Assembly (NCBI RefSeq): GCF_002245895.1
Contig: NZ_NPJZ01000002.1
Coordinates: 186,001-250,000, forward strand
DNA from: Rhodococcus sp. OK302
Lineage (GTDB): Bacteria > Actinomycetota > Actinomycetes > Mycobacteriales > Mycobacteriaceae
Reading direction: 5' to 3'
DNA: 64,000 nt
Of this stretch, positions 17,458 to 26,007 are shown in pieces. Positions within the stretch are counted from its first letter, which is position 1. Every line of letters starts with the position of its first letter. The notes below the pieces were generated by a model. It saw only the letters and a list, made by a program, of their open reading frames with translations. It had not been told where the DNA came from and made no database searches. The position numbers were made by a program, and so were the translations under genes.

Positions 17458-18163
17458 ATCCTGCCGGGACATGCCATCACCCCAGCTCACAGCCTCAAAA
17501 ACTGTACCTCAGCCCGCCCATCACCGAATAGCTCTCACAGCTGGCAACAACCCACACGAGCGGGAAGAAGGTTCCAGATGGTCTCCTTTATCGATTCCAG
17601 TTCGGCGGGACAGATGGAGCTGCCACAGTCGTGTTCGTCGCGGCTCCCATCCATCTGTGGATCGTCGCACTGGTTGGAGTCGATAACGCGCCGCCAAAAT
17701 TCTGATCGACGTATCTGACCTCAACCCACAAGATCACCCCCAACCACAAAACGACACACAACCAAGAAGCGTCGAAATAGCTACTATCACAACAGAATTT
17801 GAGCCTCACCAAAACGCCTCCATGCGTGCCCCTCGGAATCGGTTACCCGCCAAGCGATCACCCAAAGTTTCTGACAACCAACAACATTCAAAAACACCCG
17901 AAAATCGGCTTCCACACGCCCACCGCACACCCGAATCGACGAGCAACAGCAGCTCCCCACCCGCAGCCGGCACTCGCCGAGCGATCGACCCGAGCCCAGC
18001 CGGCACCCCACCGCCGGCACCCAGCCGACTCGCCGAGCACCCACCACCGGGACATGTCATCACCGCAGGTCAGCGCACCTCGAAAGTAGCGAATCAGCCC
18101 ACCCCATTCGCCCGACATCCCGACAGATTCCTAGTCCCGACGAACCCCAACTCCCCCACCCAC
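17458..18163. other. gene-poor, C-rich stretch with two dispersed repeat copies
   Basis: No complete gene is seen. Copies of the GACATGYCATCACC repeat occur at 17468-17490 and 18051-18073. Around 17573-17704 a plus-strand frame VPDGLLYRFQFGGTDGAATV then VFVAAPIHLWIVALVGVD has protein-like composition but no start codon; it may be a remnant. Confidence 0.35.
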
Positions 18164-18538
18164 GACGCTAAACCGAGCAGGCTGCTGATCCTCTCAAGAC
18201 TTCACTCAGGGCCGGTGGTGGTCAACGACCTCGCCGACGATGCGGAAATGACGCAATCGTCTGTCTCCCATCAACTTCGACTTCCGCGCGCCCTGAGGCT
18301 CGTCACCGGAACCCGCACCGGGCGAAGCATCGTCTACAGCCTGTACGACAACCACGTCGCCCAACTTCTCGACGAGGCGGTTTATCATGTCGAGCATCTC
18401 CGGCTCGGGACTCGGGACTCGGGGCTCGGGACATCTCGGCCGGCTGACATCGCTGAGAGTGCGGCGACCCAAGGAATCGGATTCGCCCTCATACGCCTGG
18501 TTGACGGCGTCGAATCCGCTTGCAACTCAGGCCCGTAA
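18164..18538 (+). pseudogene. ArsR/SmtB metal sensor, NmtR-like, N-terminally truncated
   Basis: From about 18164 the frame matches the nickel/cobalt sensor NmtR of mycobacteria: PSRLLILSRLHSGPVVVNDL, TQSSVSHQLRLPRALRLVTG and RSIVYSLYDNHVAQLLDEAV followed by YHVEHLRLG. The alpha5 metal ligands (Asp and His of DNH, His of YH and EH) are kept, but the HLHLG His of NmtR is Arg here. The first 35 or so residues, which carry the N-terminal ligands, are replaced by unrelated sequence without a good start. The tail after LGTRDSG is also unlike the family and lies in a CGGGACT micro-repeat. Confidence 0.65.
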
Positions 18539-18596
18539 CCGTGCATGCCGGCGAATCGCCGGGTCACGCAGCGGTCGTGCAGTGTCGCCGACAGTT

Positions 18597-19640
18597 TCAG
18601 GGCGACGGCGAGCGTTCGAGGAGTGCGGGATGGCCGCCCGCCCCGACGGGCACCGGGAAGTAGGTGTGGTGGGTGTTCGGGTCGACTGCGACGACATGAG
18701 CTTCGTCGGCCAGGTGACCGGACCCGATCGCGGTGAGATGTCCGCCTTGTTGGTCGAGCACGCTGACGGTGCCGCTTTCGGTGGCGACGTACAGGCGTTG
18801 CGCGCCTTGGTCGTAGGCGAGGACGTCGGGTTGCGTGCCGACGGTGTTCGTGCCGGTGACCTGCCAGGTCGCCAGGTCGACGGTGAGCAGGGAGGCGTTG
18901 CCTTCACAAGCGACGAAGGCCAGCCGAGCCTCGGGGTCGAGCGCAAGTCCGTGGCCGCCGCGGCAGCCGGGCAACTCGAGCCTGCGGGTGACGGCCAGCG
19001 TTCCGGGGTCGATGGCGGCGAGATCGCCCTTCCCTTGCACGACGACCAGCATCTGGTCGTCGACCGGGTCGTAGGCGACGTTCCCGACCTCGCCGCCGAG
19101 ATCGACGCTGCCGCGTACCTGCGCGGTGACGGCGTCGATGACAGTCTCGGTGCCACCGGATTCGTTGGTGGTCCACACCGCACCACGCGTCGGGTCGTAC
19201 CCGATCCCGTCCGGATAATCTCCGGTGGCGGCCTGCCCGATCACGGCGCCGCTGTCTTCGTCGAGGATCACCAGGCGGTTCTCGCCGGTGGCGGTGACGT
19301 AGACCCGGCGCAGTTCGGGAACGACGAGGACCCCGTGCGCTTGGGAGAGGTTCGGGATCACCCGAACTACCTGTTGGGTGTTGATGTCGACCTCGATGAC
19401 CTCGCTCGCGCCGAGGTGTGCAATGAACAACAGTCCCTGATCGGAGTCGAGGCTCTCGTAGTCGAAGCGTGAATTGTCGCCGGGGAGAGCGATTTCCGCG
19501 ACCGGCTGCAACGGCAGCGGGCCACTGTCAGACGGCGACGGTTCGGAGGTACACGCGCCGAGCAGGATCGACGCCATGACGAGTGCGGGCAGCAGCCGGG
19601 CCGCTCTCGGGCTGCGCCGGTCACCGGTGGGGGTGTCCAT
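18597..19640 (-). CDS. secreted YncE-like beta-propeller lipoprotein
   Basis: The 347-residue protein begins with a lipoprotein signal peptide (LLPALVMASILLGAC, lipobox LGAC) followed by a Ser/Pro linker. The rest is a chain of about 40-residue YncE/lactonase-like blades, such as QAHGVLVVPELRRVYVTATG, ENRLVILDEDSGAVIGQAAT and GNVAYDPVDDQMLVVVQGKG, consistent with a seven-bladed propeller anchored outside the membrane. Ligand or substrate is unknown. ATG 19640 has no strong site directly upstream. It is convergent with the truncated NmtR-like frame. Confidence 0.82.
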   Translation of the reverse strand: MDTPTGDRRSPRAARLLPALVMASILLGACTSEPSPSDSGPLPLQPVAEIALPGDNSRFDYESLDSDQGLLFIAHLGASEVIEVDINTQQVVRVIPNLSQAHGVLVVPELRRVYVTATGENRLVILDEDSGAVIGQAATGDYPDGIGYDPTRGAVWTTNESGGTETVIDAVTAQVRGSVDLGGEVGNVAYDPVDDQMLVVVQGKGDLAAIDPGTLAVTRRLELPGCRGGHGLALDPEARLAFVACEGNASLLTVDLATWQVTGTNTVGTQPDVLAYDQGAQRLYVATESGTVSVLDQQGGHLTAIGSGHLADEAHVVAVDPNTHHTYFPVPVGAGGHPALLERSPSP

Positions 19641-20012
19641 CGCGGCTCCTGTCTGCTTCGGGGTGGTCAGTTTCCGGGTGTGACGTTAGAAAAGTGTGTC
19701 CTGCCCTTTCCCGATTCGGTCTTTGCGTTTCCGCCCGAGCCCAGTCCCGTACCGGTGCCGCCCGTTCCGCCGCTTCCGCCTGAACCCGGTCCCGAACCCC
19801 GTGCCAGGTCCTCTGCCGCCGCCTCACGCCGCCTCAACTCCGCCGCCTCAACTCCGCCGCCTTCTGGACAGGTCCCCGGGACCTGCCTTGCCGACGTGTC
19901 CCGGCTCGGCGACTTCAGGCGTTTCGTTCGACCCAACCCACGATCGCTGTTGCGACGAACAGTCCTGGTAGGACGGCGGTTCGGCACCCGTGTTGGTTCG
20001 GCACCGTGTTCC
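19641..20012. other. repetitive Pro/Gly-coding stretch, no supported gene
   Basis: Both strands are open here because of GC-rich runs of CCG/CCC codons. I do not accept the proline-rich plus-strand or glycine-rich minus-strand frames as genes. The stretch contains an imperfect repeat of CGCCGCCTCAACTC at about 19816-19862. Confidence 0.35.
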
Positions 20013-20046
20013 TGCCCGGCCGGTTCGTCGATGAACCGGCCGGGCA
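20013..20046 (-). terminator. hairpin after the CsbD gene
   Basis: A perfect 14-bp stem (TGCCCGGCCGGTTC with its complement, 6-base loop) lies 11 bases beyond the stop of the minus-strand CsbD gene. Confidence 0.7.
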
Positions 20047-20056
20047 CCGACGGGAA

Positions 20057-20230
20057 TCAATCCTTGAAGACGTCTTTGACCTTTTCCCCTGCCTGCTTCA
20101 CGTTGCTCTTGGCCTGATCCTTGTTCCCTTCGGCTTCGGTGTCCTTGTCTCCGGTCGCCTGCCCGACCTTCTCCTTGGCCTTGCCGGCCAATTCTTCGGC
20201 CTTGTTCTTCGCCTTGTCGACGGCACCCAT
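20057..20230 (-). CDS. CsbD family stress protein
   Basis: This 57-residue gene starts MGAVDKAKNKAEELAGKAKE and continues KVGQATGDKDTEAEGNKDQA then KSNVKQAGEKVKDVFKD. The KAKEKVGQATGD segment and the Lys/Glu/Ala-rich hydrophilic helix are the signature of CsbD, a general-stress protein controlled by SigB in Bacillus. ATG 20230 is preceded by GGAG at a proper distance. It is monocistronic, with a strong terminator at 20013-20046. Its place among other stress-type genes supports the call. Confidence 0.88.
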   Translation of the reverse strand: MGAVDKAKNKAEELAGKAKEKVGQATGDKDTEAEGNKDQAKSNVKQAGEKVKDVFKD

Positions 20231-20565
20231 CGGCTTCTCCTTTGTGTGCTGGTCCGGTCGCGGGTCCGCTTACCGGACCATCTGGACAGTGACCTGCATA
20301 CCCATCCGGGTGACGTCCAACCGTTCTCGACGAGATCCCGTTGTCGCTGCTCGCCGACGGGGCCGATGTACATTCCGGTCCACAGATTGCGGTGCCGACA
20401 TTGGGGAGTCGGATACCGGGCGGATCCGCTTACGCACCGCACGGGCGAGCCGCTCACGAGACCGGGCCGTCCTATGTTTCTTCTTCACATCCGATCTGCT
20501 GCCCACGCACTACTCGGAAGGCACACGTCGAACGGCGGCCGGACGCTACCGAGCTGAGCTACAGA
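20231..20565. other. intergenic region upstream of CsbD
   Basis: It should contain the CsbD promoter. Minus-strand frames here (for example NLWTGMYIGPVGEQRQRDLV near 20390-20330) look partly protein-like, but no complete gene can be supported. Confidence 0.3.
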
Positions 20566-21117
20566 TCAGCGCCGCCGCAACCTCCACGGGAGCAGCAACC
20601 AGAAGAACGCAAATATCAGGACCGCACTCACACCGGCCGCCGCGCCGACGGCCGGATCCAACACGACTCCGACGATCAATGTCACGACGCCGGCCAGCGC
20701 CAATCCGAGCATGAGAAGTCCACACAGAGCGAGTCGGTGCGCCGAGGTCACCAGCGTGCGCAGTTTGCGCTGCCGGAACAGGATGCGGTGCATTCCCACC
20801 GGAGCGATAAGCAGCACCGTGGCCGTGATCGAGAAGAACACGGTCGCCAGGTAGTCGCCGCGCTCGAACGCCGACAGTTCGATGAACCGTTGCTGGAACG
20901 GCAGCGTCAGCAGGAAACCGGTCAACAGTTGGACACCGGTCTGCACCACCCGCAACTCCTGCAGCAGGCTCCCCCAATTACGGTCCAGTCGTTGGGTTTC
21001 GGTCTCGTTGCGAGCTTGCCGATCCCAGTCGGCGTCCTCGTCGGGATGATCCGCCTCCGCAATCTGCACGGGGCTCTCGGGCGACTCGGGTGGATGACCG
21101 GACTCCGCAGCGCTCAT
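20566..21117 (-). CDS. DUF6328 family membrane protein
   Basis: The 183-residue protein has an acidic hydrophilic N-terminus (about 1-45), the conserved segment NWGSLLQELRVVQTGVQLLT followed by GFLLTLPFQQRF near residues 47-77, and four hydrophobic segments (about 55-75, 88-110, 128-148, 150-175). RHRILFRQRKLR-like basic loops separate them. This is the layout of DUF6328, small integral membrane proteins common in actinobacteria and of unknown function. The start ATG 21117 is weakly supported. It stands between CsbD and a second small membrane protein on the same strand. Confidence 0.75.
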   Translation of the reverse strand: MSAAESGHPPESPESPVQIAEADHPDEDADWDRQARNETETQRLDRNWGSLLQELRVVQTGVQLLTGFLLTLPFQQRFIELSAFERGDYLATVFFSITATVLLIAPVGMHRILFRQRKLRTLVTSAHRLALCGLLMLGLALAGVVTLIVGVVLDPAVGAAAGVSAVLIFAFFWLLLPWRLRRR

Positions 21118-21261
21118 CGTCAGTCCGTTTCCTGGTCGTCCACTGCCGGTCCGGAAGCAGGCACGTTTGTGCCGAAAGCACTGTGGCCCCCGAGCGGGCC
21201 CCCGAGCGCGCTCACCAATTCACGGACTTTCACGATGCACATCGTCTCTGCACCCGTGCGT

Positions 21262-21465
21262 TCACGGACTCGGTTGGGGCAGAGTGCAATTCGAGATCTT
21301 CGGATTGACCCCGAGGTAATTCAGCGGTCCCGCGATTACGGTAACCGCGATCGTACCGGCACTCGCGCAACTGGTTTCGGAAGTGTTGCTGAAGTACCCA
21401 CGCTGACCTGCCGCGACCGCGCCCACGATCAGCCATACCAGGACGATCACCACAACGATCCTCAT
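21262..21465 (-). CDS. small membrane or secreted protein
   Basis: The 67-residue frame from ATG 21465 starts MRIVVVIVLVWLIVGAVAAG, an uncleaved or signal-type hydrophobic segment, followed by QRGYFSNTSETSCASAGTIA and VTVIAGPLNYLGVNPKISNC. Two cysteines flank the second hydrophobic stretch. Similar short proteins are frequent in Rhodococcus and Mycobacterium, but I know no function. The longer frame up to 21588 has unlikely composition before this ATG. Confidence 0.6.
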   Translation of the reverse strand: MRIVVVIVLVWLIVGAVAAGQRGYFSNTSETSCASAGTIAVTVIAGPLNYLGVNPKISNCTLPQPSP

Positions 21466-21825
21466 CGCACTCACCACACCCGTCAGAGAAGTGATGGGGG
21501 AATGCCCGCGCGGGGGCCTGACAAACCTCCTACCGCGATCGTTTCGGTAAGGCGTCCGGGGGAATCCGGGATGCATGACCGAGAACAATGTTCACGAACC
21601 GAGTCCCTCCGAACAACCCTACGACCCGGCCGAGGATCCGGACTCCGACCCGGAGAACCGATTCCACCACGCGCCGCGGCAACCGAATCAGGCGGAGGGC
21701 GCCGACGAGACCGACGGCAGTTGACTACGCACCAGAGCAGTTTGCGGGTAGGTCGGGAAGGCATACCACCCCCGGTCTGTGGCTGGCTGAGATTATCCGC
21801 CGAGAAGGGAAGACCGTCCTGACGA
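21466..21825. other. gene-free stretch
   Basis: No supported gene. It holds the upstream region of the small membrane protein gene starting at 21465 on the minus strand. Confidence 0.3.
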
Positions 21826-22096
21826 TCAGTGATTGCGGAGCAAGTTGACGAGTTCACTCTTGTTCATCGACGAGTACCCGGTCAGTCCGATCTCCTTGGC
21901 GCGTTTCCTCAGTTGGGGTACCGTTCGATCCTCGTAGGAGGCCCCCTCGCCGCCTTTTTTGGCCACGCTCTTGCGTCCCTCGGCTGGCGGCCGCGTTCGA
22001 TATTCGGGCCGCCTTTTCCTTGGAGTCGCCCTGCTCGCGCAGGTCTTCGTAGAGTTCTTGGTCTTTGAGATGTGGATCCGATCCCTTACCGGGCAT
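21826..22096 (-). pseudogene. DUF7218/Rho-N-terminal-domain-like protein, single-base frameshift
   Basis: ATG 22096 (upstream AAGGGGG) opens a frame [37 protein letters not shown], then the sense continues one frame over as [40 protein letters not shown] and [11 protein letters not shown]. The two halves join if one base (plus-strand T at about 21985) is removed, restoring [14 protein letters not shown]. The C-terminus is a SAP/Rho-N-like helix-extended-loop-helix. The protein would be about 89 residues. Either a genuine frameshift or a sequencing error explains it. Confidence 0.75.
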
Positions 22097-22157
22097 GGCG
22101 ATCCCCCTTCGGTTCTCGATGGTCCTTGGTTGCCTACCTGGTGCCGCACCCACGGAT

Positions 22158-23330
22158 TTACTGTGCCGACGGCCCGGACTTCACCACCACCCCCTTCTGC
22201 GAGACACATCCTTCGAATGTGCGGCGCGCGGCCACGTCGATCACGTCGGCAACCTTGCCGCGACGGGCCAGCGTGCGGTGTTGCACGATCGCCCCGTTAC
22301 CGTGATGGAGCACCGACGCAAGTGACGCAGTGACCTGCTCGAGTTCGCCGAGTTCGGCGAGTACCGGTCCGGTGTGAGCCAGGAGCCGGCGGGCCAAGTG
22401 GCGAGCGGGAACCAGATGCTTCCTATCAATGTCCAGTCCGCGTCCGGAGAGTCCGTCGCGGGCAGCTCGCCAACACGCCGCGTGGAGTACGTCTTGGTCG
22501 ACGATCGGCGCGGACTCACCTCGGCTGATTGCCTGCATCGCGGTGGTGACCAAGGCGTGTACCAGCGCGGCAAATGTCATCGTCTCTTCGACAGTGGCCG
22601 GCACGTCACTGATCCGGATCTCGACGGTGGGCAGGTGATCCGATAGGCGCACGTACCAATAGACCATGTGAGGATCGAGGATGACTGCAGTCTCGAGCAT
22701 CGTCGCGACGGCGTCGTCGTAGTCGTTCGCGGACTCGAAGTACGGCGGTGGCCCGGAGCTGGGCCACCGTCCGAACAGGATGTGGCGCCAACTGGCGTAG
22801 CCGGTGTCGACGCCGGCACTGATCGGTGAGTTCGCAGTCAACGCCAGCAGCGTCGGCAACCACGGGCGCAGGTGGTTGATGACCTGCACCCCTTGTTCAC
22901 GGTCCTCCACACCGACGTGCACGTGGCAGCCGCACATCACGCCGGTGGTGAGGGCACCGAACTGCTCAGCCATCTGCTGATATCGCGGTGTGGCGGTGAT
23001 CGAGTCCGGGGGTGGGTCGTACATTGAGGTTCCCACCGCGAGGAGTTGACATCCGGTATGTGCGGCAGCGTCGGCGGCGACGGCGCGCGATTCGCACAGT
23101 TGGTCACGGAGATCTCGGATGTGGGATCCGATGGAGGTGGAGGTTTCGACCTGGCAGCGGGAGAGCTCGAGTTGAAGGTCGATACCGAGCTCCTGCCCGG
23201 CGGCTGCAACCTCGGTATTGCGCAGGCTCGGCCGGCCGGTGTGGGGGTCGGAGAGGAGGAACTCCTCCTCCACCCCGAGTGTCGGTGCCCCGGCAGTGAA
23301 GTGGCCGAGTGGAGCGGGTCTCTCTACCAT
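22158..23330 (-). CDS. ybdK: carboxylate-amine ligase, YbdK-type glutamate-cysteine ligase 2
   Basis: The 390-residue protein starts with [18 protein letters not shown], the GVEEE motif that binds metal-ATP in this family. [16 protein letters not shown] follows near residue 47, then [16 protein letters not shown] near 118 and [19 protein letters not shown] near 220. Members join glutamate and cysteine to gamma-glutamylcysteine weakly, or act on related substrates. ATG 23330 follows GGAGGAAATGCC; the open frame extends a further 103 codons without similarity. Actinomycetes use mycothiol, so a role other than glutathione synthesis is possible. Confidence 0.88.
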   Translation of the reverse strand: MVERPAPLGHFTAGAPTLGVEEEFLLSDPHTGRPSLRNTEVAAAGQELGIDLQLELSRCQVETSTSIGSHIRDLRDQLCESRAVAADAAAHTGCQLLAVGTSMYDPPPDSITATPRYQQMAEQFGALTTGVMCGCHVHVGVEDREQGVQVINHLRPWLPTLLALTANSPISAGVDTGYASWRHILFGRWPSSGPPPYFESANDYDDAVATMLETAVILDPHMVYWYVRLSDHLPTVEIRISDVPATVEETMTFAALVHALVTTAMQAISRGESAPIVDQDVLHAACWRAARDGLSGRGLDIDRKHLVPARHLARRLLAHTGPVLAELGELEQVTASLASVLHHGNGAIVQHRTLARRGKVADVIDVAARRTFEGCVSQKGVVVKSGPSAQ

Positions 23331-23660
23331 GGCATTTCCTCCGCGTCCGATACCCGCCCCGACCACGACCCTGTCGTGGCGTGACCGCTGCAGAATGCCG
23401 TCAACGAATCGGCCACGCCAGCGGTTCCTGCTCGACGTTCGTCGACTACTGAGCGGCGTACCCGCAGCTGGCGAGCAATTTCGCGTGCCCGTTTCGCTCT
23501 CGCTCGAAACATTTTCCCGGGGGATTATTTCGGGTGGAAACGCCAAGCCATAGTGGGACGGTGGATCGTTACGGCACCGACTCTTGTGAGATCGCTGGAT
23601 GCCTTCGGGGGCCGGCGGCTGGAACACTCCCGTCAACATGCAATGGGATCCACCGCTGTC
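23331..23660. other. intergenic stretch upstream of the ligase gene
   Basis: No gene is supported. The region just right of the ligase start has an AT-richer stretch at about 23500-23570 that may hold its promoter. Confidence 0.3.
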
Positions 23661-23855
23661 CTACGGATCGGTGATTACGCTGCGTGGAGAATCCTTCTTG
23701 ACGTGTGTTCGAAACACCGATCCCTCGCCAGCGGTTCGCGGGTCTTGGTCGCCGTGAGGAGAGGGCATCGTACGTACTCCCACGACGCCGCGCCACCAAG
23801 CTTCGCGTTCCTCGGATTCGGTCCACACCACGACATCGAGGTCACTGAATTCCAT
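23661..23855 (-). CDS. small hypothetical protein
   Basis: The 64-residue frame begins MEFSDLDVVVWTESEEREAW and continues WRGVVGVRTMPSPHGDQD. ATG 23855 has a good ribosome-binding site (AAGGAG six bases upstream), which is the main support. Acidic and tryptophan-rich residues at the N-terminus look protein-like. It follows the gene at 24154 on the same strand and could be co-transcribed with it. No family is recognised. Confidence 0.45.
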   Translation of the reverse strand: MEFSDLDVVVWTESEEREAWWRGVVGVRTMPSPHGDQDPRTAGEGSVFRTHVKKDSPRSVITDP

Positions 23856-23914
23856 GTTCTGCTCCTTCACCATCCCCCGCTTGTTACCCAACTCGGAACC
23901 CGGGAAACGCGCCG

Positions 23915-24154
23915 TCAGCGGTGGTTGGGGATGCCGCCCCCACGATTCGGTGCACGAGAACATCGGGTTCCGCGATGCCCGCCCAGCGGGAGTTTCGTGG
24001 TCAGCAACTCTCCACGATGGTCGTAGCGCTGCACGGACAGCCCTTGGCTGGTCCCTCCGTTGGCTGACGTCGCAGCCACGATCGCCTGGTTGTCCGAATC
24101 GAAGTTCCCCTCCGTGCTCGATCCATCTGCAAAAGTGATCTTGTATCGTTCCAT
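23915..24154 (-). CDS. small hypothetical protein (MERYKITFADGS type)
   Basis: The 79-residue frame starts MERYKITFADGSSTEGNFDS, continues DNQAIVAATSANGGTSQGLS and VQRYDHRGELLTTK, with alternating strand-like segments. ATG 24154 is preceded by AGGGCGACGTG. The first 55 residues look like a compact beta-rich domain; the Arg-rich tail after LPLGGHRG may be degenerate. I do not know a function. It lies just upstream of the 64-residue gene on the same strand. Confidence 0.5.
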   Translation of the reverse strand: MERYKITFADGSSTEGNFDSDNQAIVAATSANGGTSQGLSVQRYDHRGELLTTKLPLGGHRGTRCSRAPNRGGGIPNHR

Positions 24155-24696
24155 CACGTCGCCCTGTCTAGGCTCGAAAGTTTCTTGGAGACAAGATTTT
24201 TGACTGCGGCACACAGAGAGCGCGAAGGCACTCCCGCTGCCGCGAGGGCGACTACCGAGTCCGGTCACACCTCTCGAGGTTCCCGCCTTTCGGGTGCATG
24301 CGCCCTGTACCTGCTCGGGCACCGGATGAATATCCGTGTGTGAGCGTCTCGGCAACCACCCTGGCATGGGCCTAGCACACCCCGGGAGTGGGGCAGTAAG
24401 GCCCGATCTCTACCCGATCGCTTCGGGTTTCTCTCGACGTACCTGTTCCTCGTCGCTGCACTGTCGGGGGCATGCAGCGAAGACCCACCGAGGGCGGAGG
24501 CGAGCGTTGTGCGGCACGCGGCCGCATCATCGGAGGCCCGTACCTAGCCGTACGATGCTCTACTTCCGGAACCGGTCTGCCGGGTTCGAGGGTGCAGGCC
24601 GCGCCCGCTGCGCCTCGCACGTCCACTGCGATGCGGGCGCCATCGACCCCGACCATCGGTCGATACCCTTCGAAACCTTTTCCTATCGGCGGCTGC
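24155..24696. other. intergenic region with possible lipoprotein remnant
   Basis: A plus-strand frame from about 24419 reads RFGFLSTYLFLVAALSGACS, which looks like a lipoprotein signal peptide with lipobox SGAC, then runs 27 more residues to TAG 24547. It has no start codon upstream, so I treat it as a possible remnant. Nothing else is supported. Confidence 0.3.
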
Positions 24697-25143
24697 TCAG
24701 GTATCGATTTGCTTGCTCTCCTGCTTGTGACCCACCTCCTTGGCGCTCTCACCACTGCTGATCTCGATCTTGCGGGGTTTGGCCTGCTCCGCGAGCGGGA
24801 TCGTCAACCTCAGCACCCCGGCGTCGTAACTGGCATCGACGTGCTCGGTATCGAGGTTCTCCCCCAGGAACAGTTGACGGCTGAACACCCCCCGCGGACG
24901 TTCGGCCGCAATCATCTCCTCGCCGCCTTCGCGGACCGGCCGCTCCGCATGCACCGTCAGCACGTTCCGGTCGACATCGAGATCGAGCGAATCGGGATTG
25001 ATCCCGGGAAGGTCGAACTCGACGACGAACCGTTCCCCCTCCTGCCAGGCGTCCATCGGCATTACCGCAGGCTGAGAGGCCGTGCCCAACAGTTGGCGGG
25101 TCAGGCGGTCGAGATCACGGAAAGGATCGGTGCGCATCAACAT
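24697..25143 (-). CDS. Hsp20/alpha-crystallin small heat shock protein
   Basis: The 148-residue protein has the Hsp20 layout: [18 protein letters not shown] at the N-terminus, the alpha-crystallin domain from about 30 to 125 ([61 protein letters not shown]) and a short tail with KPRKIEI, the IxI-type extension that binds neighbouring subunits. It is an ATP-independent holdase. The start at 25143 faces the MerR gene at 25286 across 142 bases containing an 18-bp palindrome, suggesting that the regulator controls it. Confidence 0.92.
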   Translation of the reverse strand: MLMRTDPFRDLDRLTRQLLGTASQPAVMPMDAWQEGERFVVEFDLPGINPDSLDLDVDRNVLTVHAERPVREGGEEMIAAERPRGVFSRQLFLGENLDTEHVDASYDAGVLRLTIPLAEQAKPRKIEISSGESAKEVGHKQESKQIDT

Positions 25144-25198
25144 CTTCTGTCACCTCCAGAAAATATTCACTGGAACCAACACCACATCCACCCGATAT

Positions 25199-25216
25199 CT
25201 ACAGTAGATGCTGTAG
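25199..25216. promoter_or_regulatory. palindrome between hsp20 and MerR genes
   Basis: CTACAGTAGATGCTGTAG has 6-base inverted arms CTACAG and CTGTAG around a 6-base spacer. It sits midway in the divergent intergenic region, where a MerR/HspR-type operator is expected. It does not match the HAIR consensus (CTTGAGT-N7-ACTCAAG) of HspR. Confidence 0.5.
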
Positions 25217-25285
25217 GTTTAGTACATCATCGAACGCACATCGGATCAAGAGTATTTCGACGACAAATTCAGTCGGGAGACCACC

Positions 25286-25621
25286 ATGACGCGCACCTCA
25301 GGTATCTCCGAACCTCCTGGCCTGTACGCGATCTCGGCTACTGCCGAGTTGTCCGGTTTCACAATCGGCACACTGCGGCTCTACGAGCAGTACGGGCTGA
25401 TCACCCCCACACGAACGAAAGGCGGCGCACGCCGATACAGCGACGCCGACTTGACCCGACTCGGTCGGATCACGGAACTGATCGCCGACGGCATCAATCT
25501 CGTCGGCATCAGACGGGTTCTCGAGCTCGAAGAAAGCACCGCAGCACTGCGGCGTGACAACAGGCGTCTGAGCGAGGACAACACACAACTCCGCACCGAG
25601 AGGAAGGCATCGTCAAGCTAA
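25286..25621 (+). CDS. MerR family transcriptional regulator (HspR-like)
   Basis: The 111-residue regulator has the MerR winged helix: GLYAISATAELSGFTIGTLR, LYEQYGLITPTRTKGGARRY and SDADLTRLGRITELIADGIN, followed by LVGIRRVLELEE and a short coiled coil (DNRRLSEDNTQLR). The size and divergence from an Hsp20 gene are as in HspR-type repressors of heat-shock genes. It lacks an effector domain beyond the dimerisation helix. The palindrome at 25199-25216 is a candidate binding site. Confidence 0.85.
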   Translation: MTRTSGISEPPGLYAISATAELSGFTIGTLRLYEQYGLITPTRTKGGARRYSDADLTRLGRITELIADGINLVGIRRVLELEESTAALRRDNRRLSEDNTQLRTERKASSS

Positions 25622-25934
25622 TTGGGGTGCAACCATTTTCGGGCGCAGTAGCGCATCACACGGAGCGGCGTTCAGGCCGCCGGGTGCAGTTCGGAGACTT
25701 CAGTCCACACCTCGAATCTAATGCGTGCGGGGAGATACGACGGTCATGCCGTGCCGGAGCGGGACGGAAGTGCGGGGAGATGCGACTGAAGGAGGCCAGG
25801 AATCGTTGTATTGAGCCGACAGCCGGAAGCCTTTCATCGCGCGTTCGCATTGCCGGGCGTTTTCAGTCCAGCCGAAGTCCCTTGGACGTATAATTGTTGA
25901 AGTTACCCAGGTCACGACGTTGGAACACTCTCAA
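25622..25934. other. gene-free stretch before the tRNA
   Basis: No gene is supported. It should contain the tRNA promoter near its right end. Confidence 0.3.
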
Positions 25935-26007
25935 TGGTGGGTAGCTCAACAGGCAGAGCAGCGGACTGTTAATCCGCCGGTTGCAGGTTCGAATCCTGCC
26001 CCATCAG
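25935..26007 (+). tRNA. tRNA-Asn (anticodon GTT)
   Basis: The cloverleaf folds fully: acceptor TGGTGGG with CCCATCA (one G-T pair), D arm GCTC/GAGC, anticodon arm GCGGA-CTGTTAA-TCCGC with anticodon GTT at 25968-25970, and T arm GCAGG-TTCGAAT-CCTGC. The encoded 3' end is G followed by CAC, so CCA is not encoded in full. It is a single tRNA with no other tRNA beside it. Confidence 0.92.

Noticed and set aside
18387..19472. 361-residue plus-strand frame
   Set aside because: It is the antisense of the YncE-like lipoprotein, which has a clear signal peptide and blade repeats.
19667..20047. glycine-rich minus-strand ORF that could be read as a secreted repeat protein
   Set aside because: The Gly repeats come from a GC-rich low-complexity stretch, it passes through the CsbD terminator, and it has no credible start.
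20341..21822. 493-residue plus-strand frame
   Set aside because: Antisense to the DUF6328 membrane protein and small membrane protein; composition is His/Arg/Gln-rich without domain features.
25144..25285. HAIR element for HspR
   Set aside because: The intergenic palindrome does not match CTTGAGT-N7-ACTCAAG, so I call only a generic operator.
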